Source: Flavobacterium endophyticum (GTDB lineage: Bacteria > Bacteroidota > Bacteroidia > Flavobacteriales > Flavobacteriaceae). From it: DNA of 64,000 nt. Each line of letters begins with the position of its first letter. The first letter of the stretch is position 1. The position numbers were made by a program, and so were the translations under genes. Under the pieces are notes generated by a model. That model worked only from the letters and a program-made list of their open reading frames with translations, was not told the DNA's origin and made no database searches. Of this stretch, positions 32,909 through 43,131 are shown piece after piece. The stretch is from contig NZ_RBLC01000001.1 in assembly GCF_003634455.1 (NCBI RefSeq), forward strand, positions 2,064,417-2,128,416. Reading direction: 5' to 3'.

Positions 32909-34819
32909 ATGAAAAAATTGTTACTCCCCCTGGTTATCTTACTATTATTTGCCGAAGTGACTATCGCACAGGATATTGAATATACTGTCGCAAACATTCC
33001 AGCAGAACTTAAAGAAAACGCGAATGCCGTGGTGCGCTTGGATCAAAAAGACATTGTCATTGCTTCAAGAAAGTCGATGGTAATAACTACAAAAAGCATT
33101 GTAACGGTACTTAATGAAAACGGATTGCAGCATATGGATCTTTCGGAATATTTTTCTGCAAGAAACCGTATTAAGTCTATCGAAGTGCAGATTTATAATT
33201 CTTTTGGTAAGGAAATTAAAAAAATCAAAAGAAAAGATTTTAAAGAAAATTCAGTTTCCGAAGGTTCGATCATAACCGATAATAAATTGCTTTATTGCGA
33301 CTATACGCCTACAGAATATCCTTTTACGGTTGTTTTTCAAAGTGAGATAGAAACTTCGAATACGGCATTTATTCCGTCGTGGTATCCGATTCACGGCTTT
33401 TCTGTTAGTGTGGAAAAAGCGATAATGAACGTACAAGCTCCAGCTGATTTAGGCTTTAAGTATAAGGAATTCAACATGCTTAATAATCCTGCTATTTCCA
33501 AACAAGAAAAAGCAGGTGGTGTGTCCTTTACAGCAACTAATTTAGTCGCTTACAAACAAGAAGATTATTCGCCTTCATTCAATTCTTATGCACCTAATGT
33601 AATTATGGGATTAGACGCTTTCAATTATGAAGGTTTAGATGGTAAGGCAACCAATTGGAAAGAATTTGGAGGCTGGGTCTATTCAAACCTTTTAAAAGGT
33701 ACCGATGAAATTCCTCAAGAGACCCAAGCTAAAATTAAGGCTTTAGTAGGCGATGAAAAAGACCCGCTGAAAAAAGCAAGAATCATATATAAGTATGTAC
33801 AAGATAAAACGAGATATGTCAGTATCCAATTAGGAATTGGCGGCTGGAAGCCAATGATGGCAAAGGATGTTGATCGTTTAGGCTATGGAGATTGCAAAGC
33901 GTTGACAAATTATACAAGAGCATTACTAGAAGTCGTAAATGTGCCATCTTATTACACCGTTATTTATGGCAATCCTCAAAAACGTGATTTTAACCAGGAT
34001 TTTGTTTCCATGGAAGGTAATCACGCGATTCTCGCAGTGCCTGTTGACAATAAAATGTATTGGCTTGAATGCACTAGCCAAAAAATGCCTTTTGGTTTCC
34101 AAGGTGACTTTACAGATAATCGCTTTGCCCTTGTTATAAAGCCTGAGGGTGGAGAAATAATCAAAACACAAGAATACCAGCCTCAGGATAATACGCAAAT
34201 ATCCAAAGGGAAGTATGTTATCGACGAGCAAGGCAATATTGCAGGAAGTATCTTGATAAAGTCAAAAGGTACCCAATACGACAGCAAGTTTGATTACGAA
34301 GACAAGTCCAGCGACAACCTTACTAAAATTTATAAAAGCTACTTTAATAATATAAACAACCTGAAGCTGAAGAAAATCAACTTGCAGAATAATAAAGAAG
34401 AAGTTGAATTTTCGGAAGACATCACTATAGAAGCATCAGAATATGCGAAGCCAACAGGGGGCAGAATGATTTTTGCGATAAATGCTTACAATCAGATTTC
34501 GGGAGTACCACAAAGATACCGTCAGCGTAATAATCCGTTTGAAATAATAAGAGGATTCTATGATTATGATGAAATTATAATTGATCTTCCGAAAGGCGTA
34601 ACCATTGAAGCAAAACCTGAAAACGTGGAACTAAAAGGGGCTTTCGGAGAATATAAAACAGAATTAGCTGTGATTAATGAAAATCAACTGCTGTATAAGA
34701 GAACTTATAAAACAAACCCAGGCTATTACGACAAAAAGGAATATGAAAACTTCAGGAAATTCCGCGAACAGATTGCCAAAAACGATAATGCAAAAATAGT
34801 ACTAGTTAAAAACCAATAG
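32909..34819 (+). CDS. Exported DUF3857 / transglutaminase-like protein
   Basis: A 636-residue exported protein: signal peptide to TIAQ (residue 21), DUF3857 beta-domain (about 50-220) and a transglutaminase-core domain (about 280-395). It keeps a plausible catalytic Cys in GYGDCKALTN and His in EGNHAILAV. A C-terminal beta-domain follows. The biochemical role of the family is unknown; the fold suggests a cysteine protease or transglutaminase in the periplasm. First of three related genes, with its own promoter. Confidence 0.85.
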   Translation: MKKLLLPLVILLLFAEVTIAQDIEYTVANIPAELKENANAVVRLDQKDIVIASRKSMVITTKSIVTVLNENGLQHMDLSEYFSARNRIKSIEVQIYNSFGKEIKKIKRKDFKENSVSEGSIITDNKLLYCDYTPTEYPFTVVFQSEIETSNTAFIPSWYPIHGFSVSVEKAIMNVQAPADLGFKYKEFNMLNNPAISKQEKAGGVSFTATNLVAYKQEDYSPSFNSYAPNVIMGLDAFNYEGLDGKATNWKEFGGWVYSNLLKGTDEIPQETQAKIKALVGDEKDPLKKARIIYKYVQDKTRYVSIQLGIGGWKPMMAKDVDRLGYGDCKALTNYTRALLEVVNVPSYYTVIYGNPQKRDFNQDFVSMEGNHAILAVPVDNKMYWLECTSQKMPFGFQGDFTDNRFALVIKPEGGEIIKTQEYQPQDNTQISKGKYVIDEQGNIAGSILIKSKGTQYDSKFDYEDKSSDNLTKIYKSYFNNINNLKLKKINLQNNKEEVEFSEDITIEASEYAKPTGGRMIFAINAYNQISGVPQRYRQRNNPFEIIRGFYDYDEIIIDLPKGVTIEAKPENVELKGAFGEYKTELAVINENQLLYKRTYKTNPGYYDKKEYENFRKFREQIAKNDNAKIVLVKNQ

Positions 34820-34831
34820 AACTTAACAAAC

Positions 34832-36781
34832 ATGAAAAAAAACCTCCTAACAATCTGTCTATTCTTATTTGCGTTGTGTGCGTTTGGCCAAGCAAAATAT
34901 GAACTAGGGAAAGTTACCATCGAAGAACTAAAAGAAAAGAAACATCCAAAAGATACGGCTGCCGTTGCTGCAATTCTGTTTAAGAATGGTAAAACCTATT
35001 TTGATGTAGATTCCGAAAGAAACTGGATTCTGGTTACAGAAGTAGAAACAAGAATTAAGATTTATAAAAAAGACGGCTATTCGTTAGCAAATCAACAAGT
35101 AGGTTATTATACAGGCGGAAAGCAAGTCAGGCTGTTTTTTGATGATGCAGTGACTTACAATCTGGTTGGCGACAAAATTGAAAAAACCAAACTGAAAAGC
35201 GACGGAGAATTTACTGAGAAGGTTACCGAAGATTACAGCTATAAAAAAATAGCATTGCCTAATGTAAAAGAAGGTAGTATCATCGAGTACAAATACACAC
35301 TTAAAACGCCGTATTTTGCTTTGATGAATGATTGGTATTTTCAATATCCTATTCCAGCAAACCATGTCCAATACAAAACGACAATACCAGAATACTTTTT
35401 TTACAATGTTTTCATGAAAGGCTATTTGCCTGTTAATAGCACAGCTCCAATCAAATCTAGGAACAACCAATTAGGTTTTGACGAGGTAATCACTTCATAT
35501 TCCATAGATGATGTTAAAGCAATCAAACAAGAGCCTTATGTGAATAACATGGACAATTATACTTCCATGATCCAGATGGAGCTTGCTTCGACTTATTATC
35601 CTCAAAGAGGATCAGAATCGTATGCTACCGATTGGGAAACTGTGGCCAAAAAAATCTATGAGTACAAAGACTTTGGAGATGAGCTTAAGGCTACTTCCTA
35701 TTTTGAGAAAGATTTAGATGCTGTATTAAAGGACATTCCTTCAAGAGAAGATAGGGTTAATGCCATCTTTGATTATGTGAAATCTAGAATGAACTGGAAC
35801 GAGCGATTTGGTTATTATTGCAATGTTGGAGTCAAAAAAGCATATGCCGAAAAAGTAGGAAATGTAGCAGAAATCAATCTGATGCTTGTCGCTATGCTAC
35901 GCTATGCTGAAATTAAAGCAAATCCTGTTTTGGTAAGTACACGTTCCAATGGAATTGCCTTGTTTCCAAATAGAGGAGCATACAACTACGTGGTTGCGGC
36001 TATTGAGCTTGAAAACAAAGAAGTATTATTGCTGGATGCGACTACAAAAAATGCCTTGCCAGATATTTTGCCTGTTAGAGCATTGAATTGGACAGGAAGA
36101 ATGATAAGAAGAGACAAGACTTCTGTAGAAATTGGGCTTATGCCTAAAATGAAATCTAAGGAAGTTATTAATGTTATAGCTTCTATCGATACTGATGGAA
36201 AAGTTACGGGAAAAGTAAGAGAACAGTATTTCGATTACAATGCCTATAGCTTTAGAGAGCACTACTTGACCATGCCAAAAGATAAATATCTTGAGCAGAT
36301 GGAAAAACGCTATAACGGAATAGAAGTCGAAGATTATTCGACGGCAAATGATAAAGATTTATCAAAACCAATGATGGAAAGTTACAGCTTTGCACATTCA
36401 AATGTTGTCGAACATATCGGAAACAAAGCCTATTTCTCGCCAATGCTTCATTACACACAAACTGAAAATCCGTTTAAAGATGAAACAAGAGAATTTCCTA
36501 TAGATTTTGTTTACCCTTCTCAAGACAAATATTCTTTTGCTATTACCATTCCAGAAGGCTATGAAATTGAATCGCTTCCTACGCCTCTTGCTATTGCAAT
36601 GGAAGAAAATATTGGCTCTTTCAAATACAATATTTCGCAAGCCGGAAGACAGATTCAAGTATCGGCTGCAATAGAAATTAACTATGCGAATATCCCGGCA
36701 GATTTTTATGTTACGCTAAGAGATTTCTACAAAAAGATGTTAGAAAAACAAAACGAAAAAGTAGTGCTTAAAAAAGTATAA
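34832..36781 (+). CDS. Exported DUF3857 protein, catalytic Cys/His apparently lost
   Basis: A 649-residue exported paralog (signal peptide to AFGQ, residue 20) with the same order of DUF3857, transglutaminase-like and C-terminal beta-domains. At the expected active site it reads KVGNVAEINLML in place of GDCKAL, and GAYNYVVAAIE in place of the NHA motif, so the Cys and His are missing. It starts 12 nt after the first DUF3857 gene. It is probably a binding or structural protein. Very similar to the gene at 37167, for example in the shared C-terminal ending around KQNEKVVLKKV. Confidence 0.85.
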   Translation: MKKNLLTICLFLFALCAFGQAKYELGKVTIEELKEKKHPKDTAAVAAILFKNGKTYFDVDSERNWILVTEVETRIKIYKKDGYSLANQQVGYYTGGKQVRLFFDDAVTYNLVGDKIEKTKLKSDGEFTEKVTEDYSYKKIALPNVKEGSIIEYKYTLKTPYFALMNDWYFQYPIPANHVQYKTTIPEYFFYNVFMKGYLPVNSTAPIKSRNNQLGFDEVITSYSIDDVKAIKQEPYVNNMDNYTSMIQMELASTYYPQRGSESYATDWETVAKKIYEYKDFGDELKATSYFEKDLDAVLKDIPSREDRVNAIFDYVKSRMNWNERFGYYCNVGVKKAYAEKVGNVAEINLMLVAMLRYAEIKANPVLVSTRSNGIALFPNRGAYNYVVAAIELENKEVLLLDATTKNALPDILPVRALNWTGRMIRRDKTSVEIGLMPKMKSKEVINVIASIDTDGKVTGKVREQYFDYNAYSFREHYLTMPKDKYLEQMEKRYNGIEVEDYSTANDKDLSKPMMESYSFAHSNVVEHIGNKAYFSPMLHYTQTENPFKDETREFPIDFVYPSQDKYSFAITIPEGYEIESLPTPLAIAMEENIGSFKYNISQAGRQIQVSAAIEINYANIPADFYVTLRDFYKKMLEKQNEKVVLKKV

Positions 36782-36783
36782 TT

Positions 36784-37110
36784 ATGGACATAAAAAATGC
36801 ACAGCTCGAAGTTGACAATTGGATTAAAGAGCATGGAGTCCGTTATTTTAATGAACTTACCAATATGGCGCAGCTCACCGAAGAAGTCGGTGAAGTTGCT
36901 CGTATCATAGCACGCCGATATGGTGAGCAGTCTGAAAAAGAATCCGATAAAAATAAAGACTTAGGAGAAGAACTTGCCGATGTCGTTTTTGTTGTGCTTT
37001 GCCTTGCCAACCAAACGGGAATCAATCTCCAAGAAGCTTTTGATAAAAAAATGGACTTGAAATCAAATAGAGACAAAGACCGACACAAGAACAACGAGAA
37101 ACTTAAGTAA
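36784..37110 (+). CDS. MazG-like nucleotide pyrophosphohydrolase
   Basis: A 108-residue single-domain all-alpha NTP pyrophosphohydrolase. The Mg2+-binding acidic motifs are LTEEVGEVA (about 29-37) and LGEELADVVF (about 58-67). Such proteins clear unwanted nucleoside triphosphates; the substrate is unknown. It begins two bases after the upstream stop codon, so it is cotranscribed with the DUF3857 pair, and it is sandwiched between two DUF3857 paralogs. Confidence 0.9.
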   Translation: MDIKNAQLEVDNWIKEHGVRYFNELTNMAQLTEEVGEVARIIARRYGEQSEKESDKNKDLGEELADVVFVVLCLANQTGINLQEAFDKKMDLKSNRDKDRHKNNEKLK

Positions 37111-37166
37111 CAATACTAAATCATAAGACAAAATAGTATAGTTAACCATCAATAGGACGCAACAGA

Positions 37167-39113
37167 ATGAAAAAGAGCTTTCTGATAATCAGTATCTTCT
37201 TGTTTGCCGTATGTGCATTTGGTCAAAAAAAATACGAATTAGGGAACGTTACAATTGATGAGCTCAAAGAAAAAGTACATCCTAATGATACAACAGCAGT
37301 AGCAGCTATTCTATTTAAAAAGGGGAAAACCTATTTTGATCTTGACTTTTTAAATTGGACTATCACTACCGAAGTTGAGCTGAAAATTAAAATTTACAAA
37401 AAAGAAGGCTATGTCTTTGCTGATCAGCAGATACAATACTATAGTGGAGGAAACCAAGTTGAGGTTGATTATGATAATGTAGCGACCTATAATCTGGTTG
37501 GCGACAAGATTGAAAAAACCAAATTGAAAAAAGACGGAAAATTCACCGAAGAAGTCAATGGAAGCTATAGCAATAAAAAAATTACATTACCAAAAGTAAA
37601 AGAGGGCAGCATAATTGAATATAAGTATACGATCAAAACGCCTAATTTTATCACTTTTGATGATTGGTATTTTCAATATCCAATTCCTGCCAATCATGTT
37701 GAATATTTAGTAGCGATGCCCGATTTTTTTTCTTATAATACCTATATAAAAGGAAATTTAACCATTGATAAGACTATTCCAGACATTCCAGCAAGAAAAG
37801 GAAAAAGTTTTAGTGAAAAGAGGCGCTTGTATTCTGTAGATAATGTAAAGGCGTTTAAGGCAGAAGCGTATGTGAATAATATTGAAAATTATATTCCGAC
37901 GTTACAAATGGTGCTGGCTTCGGCAAATATATCAGAAGGAGTAGTTAAGTCCTATTCTACTGATTGGGCTTCCGTTGCCAAGAATATATATGATGCTGAA
38001 AGTTTTGGAGGAGAAATAAAATCCACATCTTATTTTCAAAAAGATCTTGATTTATTATTACAAAATGTCACTTCAAATGACATGAAAGTAAACATGATTT
38101 TTAATTACGTTCAGGCCAAAATGAATTGGGACAGGACAAATGGCTATTTTAGTCATGTTGGCGTTAGCAAAGCTTATGCTGAAAAAGTTGGGAATGTGGC
38201 AGAAATCAACCTGATGTTGATAGCAATGCTACGATATGCTGGGATAGAAACGAATCCTGTTCTAGTCAGTACGCGATCTAACGGCATTGCTTTGTTTCCA
38301 AATCCGTCAGCGTATAATTATGTTATTGCTGCCGTTGAACTTGTTAATGATCAATTACTTTTGCTAGATGCGACCACAAAAAGTGCAGTGCCAAATATCT
38401 TGCCTGTTGAAGCGCTCAATTGGAAAGGAAGAATGATACGGAAAGATGGAACGTCTATTGAAGTCGACCTTATGCCTAAGATGAGTTCCAAGGAGATTAC
38501 TAACGTCATGGCTTCTATTGAGGCAGATGGAAAAATAATTGGGAAAACGAGACAGCAATATTATGATTATAATGGGTATGTTTTTCGAGAGCATTTTTTA
38601 ACCCTGCCGAAAGATAAATATCTTGAAGAAATCGAAAAAATGTACAAAGGAATAGAAATTGAAGAATATTCGACTGCTAATGACATTGATTTGTCTAAAC
38701 CATTAATAGAAAATTATAACTTTACACATAATAATATTGTTGAGAACATAGGCAGCAAAGTCTATTTCTCGCCCATGCTTTATTATGCAAGGACTGAAAA
38801 CCCATTTAAGGATGAAGAGCGTGAATTTCCTATCGATTTTAATTATCCTCATCATGACAAACATTTCTTTACGATCAGTATACCTGATGGCTATGAAATA
38901 GAATCGCTTCCTGCACCTATTGCTCTTTCGATGGAAGAAAACATAGGGTCTTTCAAATACAATATTTCGCAAGCAGGACGGCAGATTCAGTTAACAACCG
39001 TGTTTGAAATTAATTATTCAAATGTCTCGCCCGAGTTTTATGACACGATAAGAGATTTCTACAAAAAAATGATAGAAAAGCAGAACGAAAAAGTAGTGCT
39101 TAAAAAAGTATAA
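37167..39113 (+). CDS. Exported DUF3857 protein, third copy, catalytic Cys/His apparently lost
   Basis: A 648-residue exported protein, close paralog of the 34832 gene along its full length. It has a signal peptide to AFGQ and the same degenerate site (KVGNVAEINLMLI; AYNYVIAAVE). Sequence divergence is greatest around residues 190-260. The third copy lies beyond the MazG-like gene, which suggests a duplication that leapt over it. Its A/T-richer codon choice differs a little from the second copy. Confidence 0.85.
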   Translation: MKKSFLIISIFLFAVCAFGQKKYELGNVTIDELKEKVHPNDTTAVAAILFKKGKTYFDLDFLNWTITTEVELKIKIYKKEGYVFADQQIQYYSGGNQVEVDYDNVATYNLVGDKIEKTKLKKDGKFTEEVNGSYSNKKITLPKVKEGSIIEYKYTIKTPNFITFDDWYFQYPIPANHVEYLVAMPDFFSYNTYIKGNLTIDKTIPDIPARKGKSFSEKRRLYSVDNVKAFKAEAYVNNIENYIPTLQMVLASANISEGVVKSYSTDWASVAKNIYDAESFGGEIKSTSYFQKDLDLLLQNVTSNDMKVNMIFNYVQAKMNWDRTNGYFSHVGVSKAYAEKVGNVAEINLMLIAMLRYAGIETNPVLVSTRSNGIALFPNPSAYNYVIAAVELVNDQLLLLDATTKSAVPNILPVEALNWKGRMIRKDGTSIEVDLMPKMSSKEITNVMASIEADGKIIGKTRQQYYDYNGYVFREHFLTLPKDKYLEEIEKMYKGIEIEEYSTANDIDLSKPLIENYNFTHNNIVENIGSKVYFSPMLYYARTENPFKDEEREFPIDFNYPHHDKHFFTISIPDGYEIESLPAPIALSMEENIGSFKYNISQAGRQIQLTTVFEINYSNVSPEFYDTIRDFYKKMIEKQNEKVVLKKV

Positions 39114-39155
39114 GACTCACAAAAACAACGAAAAGCTCAAGTAGCATAGTAACAA

Positions 39156-40385
39156 ATGAATCTAGTTTTAAACCCTGCCATCTGCAATCCGAAATCTGAA
39201 ATTTCCATAACAGGATCGAAGTCAGAAACCAACAGGCTGTTGCTGTTGCAGGCGTTATTTCCAAATATTGTTCTAGAGAATACGTCAAATTCTGATGATT
39301 CCGATGTAATGGCAGAAGCGCTTAACACAAAAGATTCAGTCATCGACATACATCATGCAGGTACCGCCATGCGTTTCCTGACAGCTTATTTTGCAACCCA
39401 AGAAAACCGCGAAGTGGTCCTTACAGGTTCTTCAAGAATGAAAGAACGTCCGATCAAAATTCTGGCGGAAGCGTTGCGACAATTAGGAGCTTCGATTTCG
39501 TATGAAGAAAAACAAGGCTTTCCGCCGATTCGAATCAAAGGAAGAAAACTCTCCAAAAGCAGAGTCTCACTTCCCGCAGATATCAGCAGCCAATATATTT
39601 CTGCACTGCTATTAATCGCACCAAAACTTGAAAATGGACTGGAACTTCTATTGGAAGGAAAAATAACATCGGTGCCTTACATCAAGATGACGCTGGCTCT
39701 GTTAGAAGAAATCGGAGTCAAAACTAAATTCCAAGAAAACACAATTACAATACTGCCAAAGTCACCAAATGGCGAACCACATACCTTGACAGTAGAATCC
39801 GATTGGAGCTCGGCATCGTATTACTATTCGATAGTGGCTCTCGCCGCAATTGGCACAGAAATAAAACTTTCCAGCTATAAGAAAAATAGTCTTCAAGGCG
39901 ATTCGGCTCTGGCAGAAATTTATAAAAATTTCGGGGTAAAGACTAGTTTTGAAACGAACTCGGTTACTCTTCAAAAAATTGAAAGCCATAACACAAATAC
40001 GCTGGAATTAAACCTGAACGATTCTCCCGATATTGCACAGACGATTGCTGTAACCTGCTTCGGACTAGGAATGCCGTGCTATTTGACAGGGCTGCATACT
40101 CTTAAGATTAAGGAAACCGACCGACTGGAAGCATTAAAATCAGAATTAGAAAAGCTCGGAGCCAAGATAAAAGTAACAGACGATTCCTTGCAATTAGAAA
40201 CTTCAACCGAAATAAATCCAAATGTTTCAATAGCAACGTATAACGATCATAGAATGGCAATGGCTTTTGCGCCTTTATCGCTAAAAGTTCCTATAATTAT
40301 AAAAGAAGCAGAAGTCGTATCAAAATCGTACCCAGACTTTTGGGATGACCTAAAAAGTATTGGTTTTCAAATAAAAGAGTTATAA
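39156..40385 (+). CDS. aroA: 3-phosphoshikimate 1-carboxyvinyltransferase (EPSP synthase)
   Basis: A 409-residue enzyme of the shikimate pathway joining phosphoenolpyruvate to shikimate-3-phosphate. GSKSETNRLLLL is the N-terminal Lys-Ser motif, HAGTAMRFL the second site, KETDRLEALK and DHRMAMAFAPL the C-terminal signatures. RMKERPI stands where many enzymes have LRERPI. The DNA for residues 9-16 resembles the intergenic ATCTGAAAT repeat word. It belongs functionally with the pheA operon 8 kb upstream. Confidence 0.95.
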   Translation: MNLVLNPAICNPKSEISITGSKSETNRLLLLQALFPNIVLENTSNSDDSDVMAEALNTKDSVIDIHHAGTAMRFLTAYFATQENREVVLTGSSRMKERPIKILAEALRQLGASISYEEKQGFPPIRIKGRKLSKSRVSLPADISSQYISALLLIAPKLENGLELLLEGKITSVPYIKMTLALLEEIGVKTKFQENTITILPKSPNGEPHTLTVESDWSSASYYYSIVALAAIGTEIKLSSYKKNSLQGDSALAEIYKNFGVKTSFETNSVTLQKIESHNTNTLELNLNDSPDIAQTIAVTCFGLGMPCYLTGLHTLKIKETDRLEALKSELEKLGAKIKVTDDSLQLETSTEINPNVSIATYNDHRMAMAFAPLSLKVPIIIKEAEVVSKSYPDFWDDLKSIGFQIKEL

Positions 40386-40464
40386 CAATCCCAATGTTTA
40401 TAGGCCTCAGCACTTTGCAAGTTGGGCGCTTTGCAACTTTCTGATTAAATAAAAGCCAAAACAC

Positions 40465-40496
40465 TTGACAAGGCCTATCGCGCAATCGTATATTTG
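40465..40496 (+). promoter_or_regulatory. Promoter of queA
   Basis: TTG at 40465-40467, a 21 nt spacer and a perfect TATATTTG at 40489-40496, 66 nt before the ATG. Confidence 0.7.
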
Positions 40497-40562
40497 CACC
40501 CGGTCTGAAATTTAGCCTTCAGTAAGAACCTAAGTTTTCATACCTCAAATCTAAATTCTATT

Positions 40563-41612
40563 ATGAAATTATCACACTTCAATTTCAATTTGCCAAAAGA
40601 GCTTTTAGCAGAATACCCAGCAGAAAACAGAGACGAGTCTCGCCTGATGGTCGTAAACAGAAAAACTAAAACCATCGAGCACAAGATGTTCAAAGACGTA
40701 ATCGATTATTTCGAGGAAGGTGACGTGATGGTATTGAACAATACTAAAGTTTTTCCTGCCAGATTGTACGGAAATAAAGAAAAAACAGGAGCCAGAATTG
40801 AAGTTTTCTTGTTGAGAGAACTAAATGCAGAACAAAGATTATGGGACGTTTTGGTTGACCCAGCACGTAAAATCAGAATCGGAAATAAATTATATTTCGG
40901 AGATGACGATTCATTAGTAGCTGAGGTAATTGATAATACAACATCAAGAGGAAGAACATTGCGTTTCCTTTATGACGGTTCTTATGAAGAATTCAGAAAC
41001 AAACTGACAGAGCTTGGAGAAACTCCAATCCCAAAATACATCAACCGCGAAGTAACTCCAGAAGATGCGGAGCGTTACCAAACTATCTACGCAAAAGAAG
41101 AAGGAGCCGTGGCAGCACCTACAGCGGGACTGCATTTCTCAAAACACCTTTTGAAGAGATTAGAAATCAAAGGAATTGACTTTGCAGAAGTAACACTTCA
41201 CGTAGGATTGGGAACCTTCAACCCAGTTGAAGTAGAAGATTTGTCAAAACACAAGATGGATTCTGAAGAGTTGAAAATCACTCAAGAAGCTTGCGATATC
41301 GTTAACGAAGCCAAAGCGAAAAAGAAAAAGATATGTGCCGTAGGAACAACATCCATGCGTGCTATCGAAAGTTCGGTTTCTTCTGCAAAAACATTGAATC
41401 CGTATGATGGTTGGACAAACAAATTTATTTTCCCTCCACACGATTTTAGTATTGCTGACTGCATGATTACCAATTTCCATACGCCAAAATCAACACTTTT
41501 GATGATGATTTCAGCGTTTACTGGTCACGACCTGATGAAGAAAGCATACGAAGAAGCGATCAAAGAAGGATACAAATTCTATTCGTATGGTGATGCGATG
41601 CTGATCCTATAA
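40563..41612 (+). CDS. queA: S-adenosylmethionine:tRNA ribosyltransferase-isomerase
   Basis: A 349-residue enzyme adding the epoxycyclopentane precursor to 7-aminomethyl-7-deazaguanine in tRNA during queuosine synthesis, using SAM as ribosyl donor. Characteristic stretches are [44 protein letters not shown] and [14 protein letters not shown]. Full length, with its own promoter and terminator. Confidence 0.97.
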   Translation: MKLSHFNFNLPKELLAEYPAENRDESRLMVVNRKTKTIEHKMFKDVIDYFEEGDVMVLNNTKVFPARLYGNKEKTGARIEVFLLRELNAEQRLWDVLVDPARKIRIGNKLYFGDDDSLVAEVIDNTTSRGRTLRFLYDGSYEEFRNKLTELGETPIPKYINREVTPEDAERYQTIYAKEEGAVAAPTAGLHFSKHLLKRLEIKGIDFAEVTLHVGLGTFNPVEVEDLSKHKMDSEELKITQEACDIVNEAKAKKKKICAVGTTSMRAIESSVSSAKTLNPYDGWTNKFIFPPHDFSIADCMITNFHTPKSTLLMMISAFTGHDLMKKAYEEAIKEGYKFYSYGDAMLIL

Positions 41613-41637
41613 TCAGTACTTCCTTATACAAATCAAG

Positions 41638-41665
41638 ATCTCGTCAGTAATGGCGAGATTTTTTG
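41638..41665 (+). terminator. Terminator of queA
   Basis: Stem ATCTCGTC/GGCGAGAT around AGTAAT with one G-U pair, followed by TTTTTTG. Confidence 0.8.
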
Positions 41666-41789
41666 TTTTACAGAATTGTTTTGCCTGGCGATAAATCCGC
41701 AATATCAGTTCCAATCTGCGCGTCCTATCCCAAAATTTTTCCACACTCAATCTTTTTTCCTATTTTTACGACCATTAAAAAAACAACCA

Positions 41790-43070
41790 ATGACCTTTCA
41801 AAATACCCGTGAATTCGCACAAGAACTAGATTCGCAAGACAAACTGCACCACTACAGGAACGAATTTCTTTTCCCACAAGTAAATGGTAGAAAAGTAATT
41901 TACTTCACAGGAAACTCCTTAGGACTGCAACCAAAACGAACAAAAGCGTATGTAGACGAAGTGATGGATGATTGGGCAAAGCTGGCTGTCGAAGGCCATT
42001 TTTATGCTGAAAAACCTTGGTGGGATTATCACGAAAGATTTGCGGCACCTTTAAGCAAATTAGTAGGCGCGCTTCCTTCCGAAGTCACCGTAATGAACAC
42101 CTTGACCGTAAACCTCCACCTTTTGATGGTTTCGTTCTACAGGCCTACAGAGAAAAAATATAAGATACTCTGCGAATCAAAAGCCTTTCCGAGCGACCAA
42201 TACATGTTTCAGAGCCAAGTGCGCTTTCACGGATTAGATCCAGAAGATACCATCGTAGAATTGCATAGAAGAGAAGGAGAACACAACATCCGATTAGAAG
42301 ATGTCTTAGCCAAGATCGAAGAGATCGGAGACGAATTGGCCTTGGTATTGATCGGAGGCGTAAATTATTATACCGGACAAGTTTTTGACATCAAGACCAT
42401 CACCGAAGCAGGACACAAGGTCGGCGCTTATGTAGGCTGGGATTTGGCGCATGCTGCCGGAAACATAAAACTTGAATTGCACGATTGGGATGTAGATTTT
42501 GCAGCTTGGTGCAGTTATAAGTACATGAACTCCGGACCTGGAAACGCGTCAGGATGTTTTATACACGAAGACCACCACGACAATTATGAGCTGAATCGTT
42601 TTGCAGGATGGTGGGGCCACAACAAAGAAAGACGCTTTTTGATGGAACCGAAATTCTCGCCAGAAGCAGGAGCGAATGGCTGGCAGATCAGCAATCTTCC
42701 GGTATTGACATTGGCGCCCTATCTCGCATCGGTAGAAATGTTTGCCGAAATCGGAATGGATGCCCTGATTGAAAAAAGAGACAAGATTACCTCGTATCTC
42801 GAATTTATCCTGAAAGAAATAGACAAAGAAGTCAGCAGCACTTTTGAGATCATCACGCCTGAAAACCCTGCAGAGAGAGCCTCGCAGCTATCCGTATTCC
42901 TGCACGGAGAAGGACGCTCGTTGTTTGACTACCTTATGAAAAACGGAGTCATAACAGACTGGAGAGAGCCGAATGTAATCCGATTGGCTCCTGTGCCATT
43001 ATACTGTTCTTTCGAAGATATGTATGAATTCGGTCAGATTTTAAAAGAAGGAATCCAGTCACACAAGTAA
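41790..43070 (+). CDS. kynU: Kynureninase
   Basis: A 426-residue PLP enzyme cleaving kynurenine or 3-hydroxykynurenine to anthranilate or 3-hydroxyanthranilate and alanine. ITGNSLG-type sequence appears as YFTGNSLGLQPKRT, with the PLP region at VGWDLAHAAGN and the Lys in CSYKYMNSGPG. The ATG at 41790 is chosen over an upstream in-frame start that would add 38 residues through the intergenic region. Together with the monooxygenase at 56809 it implies a kynurenine pathway. Confidence 0.96.
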   Translation: MTFQNTREFAQELDSQDKLHHYRNEFLFPQVNGRKVIYFTGNSLGLQPKRTKAYVDEVMDDWAKLAVEGHFYAEKPWWDYHERFAAPLSKLVGALPSEVTVMNTLTVNLHLLMVSFYRPTEKKYKILCESKAFPSDQYMFQSQVRFHGLDPEDTIVELHRREGEHNIRLEDVLAKIEEIGDELALVLIGGVNYYTGQVFDIKTITEAGHKVGAYVGWDLAHAAGNIKLELHDWDVDFAAWCSYKYMNSGPGNASGCFIHEDHHDNYELNRFAGWWGHNKERRFLMEPKFSPEAGANGWQISNLPVLTLAPYLASVEMFAEIGMDALIEKRDKITSYLEFILKEIDKEVSSTFEIITPENPAERASQLSVFLHGEGRSLFDYLMKNGVITDWREPNVIRLAPVPLYCSFEDMYEFGQILKEGIQSHK

Positions 43071-43131
43071 TAGATATAAAATTCGTTGCAGTTAGCGCTA
43101 CTTCGCCAATTGCACGCCCAAAATATACATC

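Noticed and set aside
35084..35470. 128-codon frame opposite the second DUF3857 gene
   Set aside because: Shadow of a real gene: Phe/Ile/Val-rich translation with no start context of its own.
41676..41789. Upstream extension of kynureninase
   Set aside because: The added residues are not family-like and the DNA is intergenic in character.
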